DNA of 64,000 nucleotides, taken from Faecalibacterium prausnitzii. GTDB lineage: Bacteria; Bacillota; Clostridia; Oscillospirales; Ruminococcaceae. Positions 58,481 to 64,000 of the stretch are shown one piece after another. The notes beneath the pieces were generated by a model, which was not told the DNA's origin, ran no database searches, and saw only the letters and a program-made list of their open reading frames with translations. A program made the translations under genes and the position numbers. The first letter of the stretch is position 1. Every line of letters begins with the position of its first letter. The stretch covers positions 248,001-312,000 of the forward strand of contig NZ_CP065377.1 of NCBI RefSeq assembly GCF_019967995.1. The letters are read 5' to 3'.

Positions 58481-58642
58481 TCATTTTCGCAGGTCTTCCC
58501 AACTCCGCGCCTTCCCGTAATACCGGCCATAGGGGTTGTCGAGGTCGGCGGCGCGGGGCGGGGCGCGTTCTGGCTCCGGGGGCGGCGGGGCGGGCAGGCG
58601 GCGGGGGGCACCGGCCTCCCGCTTAATCAGGCGGAACCGCAT
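58481..58642 (-). CDS. Small proline/arginine-rich protein
   Basis: A 53-residue protein, MRFRLIKREAGAPRRLPAPP at the start and DNPYGRYYGKARSWEDLRK at the end. It starts 4 bp after the preceding gene and ends just before a strong terminator, so it is the last gene of a three-gene operon. The aromatic C-terminal motif looks conserved in style but I know no family. It is below the usual size cut-off. Confidence 0.6.
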   Translation of the reverse strand: MRFRLIKREAGAPRRLPAPPPPEPERAPPRAADLDNPYGRYYGKARSWEDLRK

Positions 58643-58646
58643 GGCG

Positions 58647-59411
58647 TCAGTCCTCCGCGCTGGCGGTGGAGACGGCCCCGGCAGTCAGCGCCTGCCAGAA
58701 CGCTTCGCCGCCCTTGAGATTGTCGGCGGTGCCGGAGTTCCAGGCACCGCGCATCCCGACGTAGAACTGCGCCATGTATTCCTGGCTGTCGCCGCCCTGA
58801 GCGTGGGTGGTATCGGCCTGGTATTCACCAAGGTCCAGCCCGGTCAGGGCGGGGCAGTCGGTCCACCGGTAGACCATGTTCCACCAGTCGCCGTCGCTGC
58901 CGGGTTCAGGCAGGCTGCCGTCGAGGTAGCGCAGGGTGCCGGTGCTCTCTTCAAAGCCCGCCGGGTCGTACAGTAGGAAGACCGCGCTCAGACCACCCTG
59001 CACATCGGCGGCCAGCTTGGTGGTGCCCGCCATGGTCAGGTAGGCCGCGCTCTCGGTCTGGGTCTCCTCGTCGGAATAGTCCAGCGTATAGACGTTCAGG
59101 GTCACGACCACCTTGCCGTCGCCGTTCCGGTCTTCGCCGAATTGGGCAAGCTGGGTCTGGAGTGCGTTCACGGTATCCTCCGGCAGGTAGTAGGGAGCCA
59201 CCACGGCCACATTGTAGTCGGCCTTGGTGGTAAAAAAATACTGCCCGATGAAGTTGTACGCCACAAAGGCCACGGCGATGCCGATGAGGATCACCCACTT
59301 CAGGTTATAATCCCACCAGTTGGCCCAGCGTTCTTTCCGGGTATACTGTTTTTCCCGGCGGGGTTTGAGGTCGCCGGGCTGGATGTCGCGTTCGTAACGA
59401 TAGCTTGCCAT
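58647..59411 (-). CDS. Single-pass membrane protein with extracytoplasmic domain, unknown
   Basis: A 254-residue protein. A basic cytoplasmic N-terminus (PRREKQYTRKERWANWWDYN) precedes one transmembrane helix (LKWVILIGIAVAFVAYNFIG). The outside domain contains a calcium-loop-like EDRNGDGKVVVTLNVYTLDY and many acidic residues. It lies between the acyltransferase gene (9 bp) and the small protein (4 bp). I do not recognise the family. Confidence 0.7.
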   Translation of the reverse strand: MASYRYERDIQPGDLKPRREKQYTRKERWANWWDYNLKWVILIGIAVAFVAYNFIGQYFFTTKADYNVAVVAPYYLPEDTVNALQTQLAQFGEDRNGDGKVVVTLNVYTLDYSDEETQTESAAYLTMAGTTKLAADVQGGLSAVFLLYDPAGFEESTGTLRYLDGSLPEPGSDGDWWNMVYRWTDCPALTGLDLGEYQADTTHAQGGDSQEYMAQFYVGMRGAWNSGTADNLKGGEAFWQALTAGAVSTASAED

Positions 59412-59419
59412 AGTTCTCC

Positions 59420-60145
59420 TTAAAGCTGTGCGAGGATGGTCTGGCGGACGGCTTCGGGCAGCTGTTTCTGCTCTGCCTTGCTCATGCCGACCGTCCGGAT
59501 GGGCGGCAGGATGCGGATGTGGATGGAACCGGGAGTCGCACGGTTGCCATGGGCCTCGAACAGGCCGCGGGCACCGGAGATGGCCACCGGCACCACCGGG
59601 GCACCGGTCTTGATGGCGATGCGGAACGCACCGGCCTTGAACTCGCCTGCGCCGCCCTCTTCGCCCTTATAGCGGGTGCCTTCGGGGAAGATGACGAAGC
59701 TCTTGCCGCTCTCCACGATGGCCGTGGCATCGTTCAGCGCCTTGACGGACGCGCGGATGTCGTCGCGCTTGACGAAAACGCAGCCCAACAGCTTCATCCA
59801 GCGGTTGAGCAGAGGGATCTTTTCCAGCTCCTCTTTCGCCAGGATGCCGTGAGGCGCATCCAGCGCCGCCAGAAGCAGCGGGATGTCGTAGTAGCTGCGG
59901 TGGTTGCCCACGAAAACGCAGGGGCCGTCCTTGGGGATGTTCTCCTGCCCTTCCACCACCAGCCGTGCGCCGGTCACTTTCAGGATGCCCTGGCTCCAGT
60001 GCGGGATATGTTTGTTGATGATCTGCTCCACGGTATCCATGTCCCCGGCGGCGAGGGCGCGCTCGGCCCGGCGGAGCACACCGTAGTGGACGATCATATA
60101 GCCAAACAGATATACAAACATCGCGATCGTGCGAAGAATGCTCAT
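59420..60145 (-). CDS. 1-acyl-sn-glycerol-3-phosphate acyltransferase family (PlsC-like)
   Basis: A 241-residue membrane-associated acyltransferase. The N-terminal hydrophobic helix (TIAMFVYLFGYMIVHYG) is followed by the PlsC core: catalytic VGNHRSYYDIPLL (NHx4D), FVKRDD, and FPEGTRYKGE, then VPVAISGARGLF. It most likely makes phosphatidic acid from lysophosphatidic acid. AGGAGGAA is 6 bases before the start at 60145; a longer reading to 60637 lacks support. First gene of a three-gene operon. Confidence 0.92.
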   Translation of the reverse strand: MSILRTIAMFVYLFGYMIVHYGVLRRAERALAAGDMDTVEQIINKHIPHWSQGILKVTGARLVVEGQENIPKDGPCVFVGNHRSYYDIPLLLAALDAPHGILAKEELEKIPLLNRWMKLLGCVFVKRDDIRASVKALNDATAIVESGKSFVIFPEGTRYKGEEGGAGEFKAGAFRIAIKTGAPVVPVAISGARGLFEAHGNRATPGSIHIRILPPIRTVGMSKAEQKQLPEAVRQTILAQL

Positions 60146-60362
60146 GATACGTTCCTCCTTCTGGCCTGAAAAGCCGGTTTCATTGTACCACACTTTGGGC
60201 GAAAATGGGAGCCGAAACACTTTTTTTACAAATGAAGGGCCGGATGGCTTGCAAAATTCACAAAATCCGGGTATATTTATAGAAAGAAAGGTAGCACAAT
60301 GGGCAGTTCCTTTTCCTTCTGCCCCACGGCACCGTGCCAAACCAGAAAGGGTTCGAAACAAA

Positions 60363-61211
60363 ATGGGTCTTTTTCCTTCTGCAAATGATTTCCGCAAGGC
60401 CGGGCCGGGCGTCGAGAAGGACGCCCCCCGCAAAACGGGCATCGGCCGCTTTTTTGAGCTGGTCGGGCGCGACATGTCCGGCATGTTCCTGGCCAATCTG
60501 CTCACCTGCATCGGCTTTCTGCCGGTCATCTGCCTGGTGTATGTCGGTTTTCTGATGAACAACCTCACCGTCATGGTGGTCAGCGCCATTGCGGGCGGCA
60601 TCCTGGCCGGCCCCGCACTGGCGGGCATGTACGACACCGTGCTCCGCGCCCTGCGCGATGAAGCGGGCTACTGGTGGACTACCTACCGCCGCGCGTTCAA
60701 GCGGAACTTCAAAGCCGCCATCCTGCCCGGCATCGTCTACTGCACCGTCATCACCATCCAGATCTTCCTCGTCTATTTCTGCTTCAACATGCTGTACCAC
60801 GGCACCAACGTCGGCCTGCCCATGTGGGTGGCCACGGTGCTGAACCTGGTGCTGTTCCACATGCTGTTCGCCTACCTGTGGCCGCAGGTGGTCCTGCTGG
60901 ACCAGCCCTTCCACCAGACGCTGAAGAACTGCCTGAACTGCATGATCGCCTTCCTGCCCCACGCACTGGCGTCTGCCATCGTGACCATCCTGTTCTGGGG
61001 CGTCGTCATCCTGTGCATGCCGCTGGGCATCTTCCTGATGCTCATCTTCGGCTTCTGGTTCCAGACCGAGGTCTGCTGCCAGATCGTCTACGGCGACGTG
61101 AACCGCGTCTTCCACATCGAGGAGAGCCTCCAGAAGCTGCACGACGCCGAGCTGGACGCCGCCCTCCGGGAGGAATACGGCGAAGACGAGCCGGACGGCA
61201 CCGAACACTGA
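60363..61211 (+). CDS. DUF624 (YesL-like) membrane protein
   Basis: A 282-residue membrane protein with about five or six helices. It shows the DUF624 pattern: FFELVGRDMSGMFLANLLTCIGFLPVI near the start, ALAGMYDTVLRALRDEAGYWWTTYRRAFKRNFKAAILPG, and an acidic C-terminus. YesL proteins occur near sugar ABC transporters but have no proven role. Start 60363 has GAAAGGG upstream. Followed after 32 bp by the C39-like gene. Confidence 0.87.
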   Translation: MGLFPSANDFRKAGPGVEKDAPRKTGIGRFFELVGRDMSGMFLANLLTCIGFLPVICLVYVGFLMNNLTVMVVSAIAGGILAGPALAGMYDTVLRALRDEAGYWWTTYRRAFKRNFKAAILPGIVYCTVITIQIFLVYFCFNMLYHGTNVGLPMWVATVLNLVLFHMLFAYLWPQVVLLDQPFHQTLKNCLNCMIAFLPHALASAIVTILFWGVVILCMPLGIFLMLIFGFWFQTEVCCQIVYGDVNRVFHIEESLQKLHDAELDAALREEYGEDEPDGTEH

Positions 61212-61243
61212 TCTTTCACCGATGCGCAAAGGAGAACCGTGCG

Positions 61244-62626
61244 ATGGAACAACGAAATAACCTCGTGTTGCAGGGCACCGAGACCTTCTCCCGCGGCGCG
61301 CTGGACAATGTCGCGCTGGAAAGCGGCGCTTTGGTGCTGGACAGCTCCGCCGGGCGGTATCTGCCCTACGGCAGCTACACCACGCCGGAGTTCGCGATGC
61401 CGGCTTTCTGCAACCTGAACGTCAGCTGGAACGCCAGCGCCCCTCATAACACGATGGTGGAGGTGCGCTGCCGGGTCTATGCCGGGAACACCTGGACCGG
61501 CTGGATGAGCTTTGGCAAGTGGGCCCCGGATTACCCCCGCTGCAGCATCAACGCCCAGAGCGAGGACGGGATGATCTTCCTGCTGGGGGACACCGTCACC
61601 GTGGCCACGCCGGGCGGCGGCACCGGCATCCAATTGCAGGTCAACCTCTCGACCAACGACGACAAATCCACCCCTGCCGTGCGGCTGCTGGCTGCTGCCG
61701 TCCGCCCCCTGACCTGGGAAAAACACGAGGGCCGGCCGCTGAACCGGCGGCTCTATCTGCCGGAATACTGCCTCTCTGCCCACGACCCCAGCTTTGGCCG
61801 GGAGATGGATCTGCCCCTTGTCATGGCAGCGCTGATGAACCGCTGGGGCGAGGACATCCTGCCCGAAGAGGTGGCCTACGCCATGGAGGACAACGCCACC
61901 CGGAGCACCGGCAACGCCGCCTTTGCAGCGGCTGCCGCAGGCTGCTGCGGCTTTCCCTGCTGGCAGGCCTGGATGGACCTGCAGGATCTGCGCACCCAGA
62001 TCCACGACGACTGCCCCGTTGCCGTCCGGGTCGAGCGCCGCATCCGGGGCCAGCGTGACCCGGTGGGCATCTGGATGGGGCTGCGGGGCTTTGGCCACGA
62101 CGACGCCGTGATGGCTGATTATGTCCTGCTCAACGACCCCACCGCCGACAGCGACGGCTCCGTCAACTGCACCATGGCGCTGTCGGATTTCCTGCGCTAC
62201 TTCACAGGCCGGGCCATCGCCCTGCGGCGCAAGCCCAGAGATGCAGCCGCCGACCTGCCCGACCGCGTCCGCTGCGAACTGGCCCGCAGCGAGGATGGCC
62301 GCTGCTATTACTTTGAGCAGCGGGGCCAGCGCGACCCGCTGCCGGACGATTTCTCCGGCTGGACCGCCTACACCCTGCACGACGGCATCGCCCATGCCAC
62401 CACGGCCCACCGGACGTTCCGCCGGATGGAGCGCACCCCGGACGGAGGCCTGTGCTTCCCGCCCGAACAGCTGGCCGCAGGCGGGCGGTGCAGCGTTTAC
62501 GCCGTAGACCAGACCGGCCGGATGCGGGTCGCGGAAGTCCGCCTGCCCGCGCCGCCCAGACCCCCGGCAGCACCGCCTGCCGCACCTCAGAATGACCCCC
62601 AGAGCACCGGGCAGCCGGGCCGCTAG
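61244..62626 (+). CDS. C39-like cysteine peptidase-fold protein without the nucleophile (tentative)
   Basis: A 460-residue protein, no signal peptide. Residues 1-160 are beta-rich (GRYLPYGSYTTPEF, then NLNVSWNASAPHNTMVEV) and look like a sugar- or wall-binding layer. Residues 185-330 follow the order of C39-type peptidases: helix DLPLVMAALMNRWG, a central GFPCW, and HDDAVMADYVLLNDP with the His and Asp/Asn positions. The expected Cys of the first helix is absent. The Pro/Ala-rich tail is disordered. AAAGGAG precedes the start. Family assignment is weak. Confidence 0.5.
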   Translation: MEQRNNLVLQGTETFSRGALDNVALESGALVLDSSAGRYLPYGSYTTPEFAMPAFCNLNVSWNASAPHNTMVEVRCRVYAGNTWTGWMSFGKWAPDYPRCSINAQSEDGMIFLLGDTVTVATPGGGTGIQLQVNLSTNDDKSTPAVRLLAAAVRPLTWEKHEGRPLNRRLYLPEYCLSAHDPSFGREMDLPLVMAALMNRWGEDILPEEVAYAMEDNATRSTGNAAFAAAAAGCCGFPCWQAWMDLQDLRTQIHDDCPVAVRVERRIRGQRDPVGIWMGLRGFGHDDAVMADYVLLNDPTADSDGSVNCTMALSDFLRYFTGRAIALRRKPRDAAADLPDRVRCELARSEDGRCYYFEQRGQRDPLPDDFSGWTAYTLHDGIAHATTAHRTFRRMERTPDGGLCFPPEQLAAGGRCSVYAVDQTGRMRVAEVRLPAPPRPPAAPPAAPQNDPQSTGQPGR

Positions 62627-62684
62627 GCCCGCCCCCGCCAAACGCTTTCCGGGGATAAAAACTGTTACATAGGAGGAACACATT

Positions 62685-63293
62685 ATGGCAAAGACGATCA
62701 TCACCATTGGCCGTGAGTACTGCACCGGCGGCAACTACATCGCAGAGGATGTTGCAAATGCTCTGGGCATCAAGCTCTACGACAAGGAGCTGATCACCAT
62801 GGCAGCCAAACACTCCGGTCTGTCCGAGGAGGCTGTCGCCGCCAGCGAGAAACGCCACACCCACAGCCTGCTGTACAGCCTGTACACCATGGGCAACGAG
62901 CTGCCGCTGGGCGATCAGGTGTTCATCCTGCAGAGCCGCATCATCAAGCAGCTGGCAGAGGAAGGCCCCTGTGTCATCCTGGGCCGCTGCGGTGACTATG
63001 TGCTGCGGGACCGCAAGGACGTGCTGCGCGTCTTCATCTATGCGCCGGTGGAGTGGCGCCGTGAGCTGGCCAAGACCGACCCTCTGGTCAAGGCACACGA
63101 CGAGAAGGGCATCAAGGAAGAGATCGAGAAGACCGACCGCAACCGCTCGGCCTACTACAACTACTACACCCAGAACCGCTGGGGTGATGCCCACAACTAC
63201 GACCTTGCCATCAACGCCGCCCTGGGCCGCGAGACCTGCGTGAAGATGATCCTGGACGCAGTGGCCGCCAAGGAAAAGGCTGCGGAGAAGTAA
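62685..63293 (+). CDS. Cytidylate kinase-like protein
   Basis: A 202-residue protein of the cytidylate kinase-like family. ITIGREYCTGGNYIAEDVANALG replaces the usual GRExGSGGRxI P-loop. The helix KLYDKELITMAAKHSGLSEE, the lid-like region and TDRNRSAYYNYYTQNRWGDA are typical of the family. Activity toward CMP is not established for this group. AGGAGG is 9 bases upstream. Flanked by the C39-like gene and a MATE gene. Confidence 0.88.
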   Translation: MAKTIITIGREYCTGGNYIAEDVANALGIKLYDKELITMAAKHSGLSEEAVAASEKRHTHSLLYSLYTMGNELPLGDQVFILQSRIIKQLAEEGPCVILGRCGDYVLRDRKDVLRVFIYAPVEWRRELAKTDPLVKAHDEKGIKEEIEKTDRNRSAYYNYYTQNRWGDAHNYDLAINAALGRETCVKMILDAVAAKEKAAEK

Positions 63294-63330
63294 CCGCTCC
63301 GGGCTGCAAAGTCAAAAAACAATGATGTTG

Positions 63331-63364
63331 CGTGGGTAGGGTGCTTTGGCGCTCTGCCCACGTT
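63331..63364 (+). terminator. Hairpin between the kinase-like and MATE genes
   Basis: CGTGGGTAGGGTGC pairs imperfectly with GCGCTCTGCCCACG; only a short T tract follows, so its strength is uncertain. Confidence 0.5.
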
Positions 63365-63399
63365 TCAAGCATAGAGAAAAAATGTCAAAAGGAGAAATC

Positions 63400-64000
63400 G
63401 TGGAAAACAAGCAGACCAATCCCCCCGCCGCCCAGGAAAACATCATGGGCACCATGGCCATCAACCCGCTGCTCGTCAAGCTGAGCATCCCGATGATGGT
63501 CTCGATGCTGGTCCAGGCACTTTATAATGTCGTGGACTCCATCTTCGTCTCGCATGTCAGCGAAGGTGCGCTGACCGCCGTTTCGCTGGCCTTCTCGCTG
63601 CAGAACATGATGATCGCCGTCGGTGTCGGCACCGGCGTCGGCGTCAACGCCCTGCTGTCCAAGAGCCTGGGTGAAAAAGACCAGGAGCGCGCCAACAGGA
63701 CGGCTGAAAACGGCATCTTCCTGGCGCTGTGCAGCTTTGCTGCCTTTTTCATCATCGGCCTGACCTGCATGAAGCCGTATTTCTATGCGCAGACCAGTGA
63801 TGTGGAGATCGCCGAGCAGGGCATCCGCTACCTGACCGTTTGTTCCGTGTTCAGTCTGGGCCTGTTCCTGCAGACCATGAGCGAAAAGCTGCTGGCCGCG
63901 ACCGGCCGCACCAACCTGAGCATGTGCAGCCAGCTCATCGGCGCCATCGTGAACATCGTGCTCGACCCCATCTTCATCTTCGGCTACTGCGGTGAGGCCC
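63400..64000 (+). CDS. MATE-family efflux transporter, N-terminal part (runs off the right edge)
   Basis: About 200 residues of a second MATE transporter. It starts with GTG at 63400, 6 bases after AAAGGAG, and reads ENKQTNPPAAQENIMGTM, then PLLVKLSIPMMVSMLVQALY and NVVDSIFVSHVSEGALTAVS, the first-half signature of the family, followed by helices to about the sixth. The stop lies outside the window. It differs clearly from the MATE gene at 10469, so they are not a recent duplication. Confidence 0.9.
   Translation, partial: MENKQTNPPAAQENIMGTMAINPLLVKLSIPMMVSMLVQALYNVVDSIFVSHVSEGALTAVSLAFSLQNMMIAVGVGTGVGVNALLSKSLGEKDQERANRTAENGIFLALCSFAAFFIIGLTCMKPYFYAQTSDVEIAEQGIRYLTVCSVFSLGLFLQTMSEKLLAATGRTNLSMCSQLIGAIVNIVLDPIFIFGYCGEA

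Overview
The window looks like a chromosomal segment of an anaerobic, GC-rich Firmicute of the Oscillospiraceae (Ruminococcaceae), most like the Faecalibacterium / Gemmiger / Subdoligranulum group. Reasons: Clostridia-type AGGAGG ribosome binding sites, an asnS T-box leader, a CIRCE-controlled Hsp20, a short-form HisG with HisZ, spoVA/gpr/spoIIP genes beside rpsT, DUF3048 lipoproteins and a MnmM-type methyltransferase. The taxon is an inference from gene content; no rRNA gene is present.

Layout. 1-2.2 kb: MerR remnant, NCS2 purine permease with its promoter, a decayed serine-recombinase fragment, a 19-bp perfect inverted repeat and tRNA-Lys(TTT). 2.4-10.4 kb: two DUF3048 lipoproteins, three small exported proteins sharing one N-terminal SRRxFLK signal, a histidine phosphatase, an XRE regulator, a phosphoribosyltransferase-like protein and CIRCE-controlled Hsp20. 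10.5-20.4 kb: a MATE transporter, then a complete histidine operon on the minus strand (hisZG fusion, hisD, hisC, hisB, hisH, hisA, hisF, hisIE, PHP-type histinol-phosphate phosphatase), interrupted by two copies of a dispersed palindromic repeat. 20.6-22.4 kb: thioredoxin, a probable type I toxin-antitoxin (Hol-Tox-like peptide with convergent antisense RNA), and two paralogous double-glycine-leader peptides resembling unmodified bacteriocins. 22.6-26.9 kb: DUF4358 / MBOAT / DHHW polysaccharide O-acylation operon and a VanY-type carboxypeptidase. 26.9-31.5 kb: spoVAC-AD-AE, rpsT, gpr and spoIIP. 31.6-46.8 kb: a Wzz-like protein, T-box plus asnS, mutY, a degenerate LytM-fold protein, an anti-sigma/ECF sigma pair, an aldo/keto reductase, prfC, a GNAT-MnmM fusion, an HtrA protease and type I pullulanase. 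47-49 kb: a two-module AAA+ ATPase. 49-58.3 kb: a complete aromatic amino acid operon on the minus strand (pheA, aroB, aroC, aroE-aroK fusion, aroQ-like, DAHP synthase, aroA, tyrA) ending with a WYL regulator. 58.5-64 kb: a three-gene membrane cluster with an acyltransferase, a DUF624 protein, a C39-like protein, a cytidylate kinase-like protein and the start of a second MATE transporter.

How it fits together. Two full amino-acid pathways (His; Phe/Tyr) are each encoded in a single operon with enzyme fusions (HisZ-HisG, HisI-HisE, AroE-AroK, chorismate mutase-prephenate dehydratase). The least ordinary material is the double-glycine peptide pair next to the toxin/antisense-RNA cassette, the AroQ-like protein that lacks both expected catalytic histidines, the HisZ-HisG fusion, the GNAT-MnmM fusion, and several proteins that keep a fold but have lost active-site residues (LytM, C39, phosphoribosyltransferase, the first AAA module).
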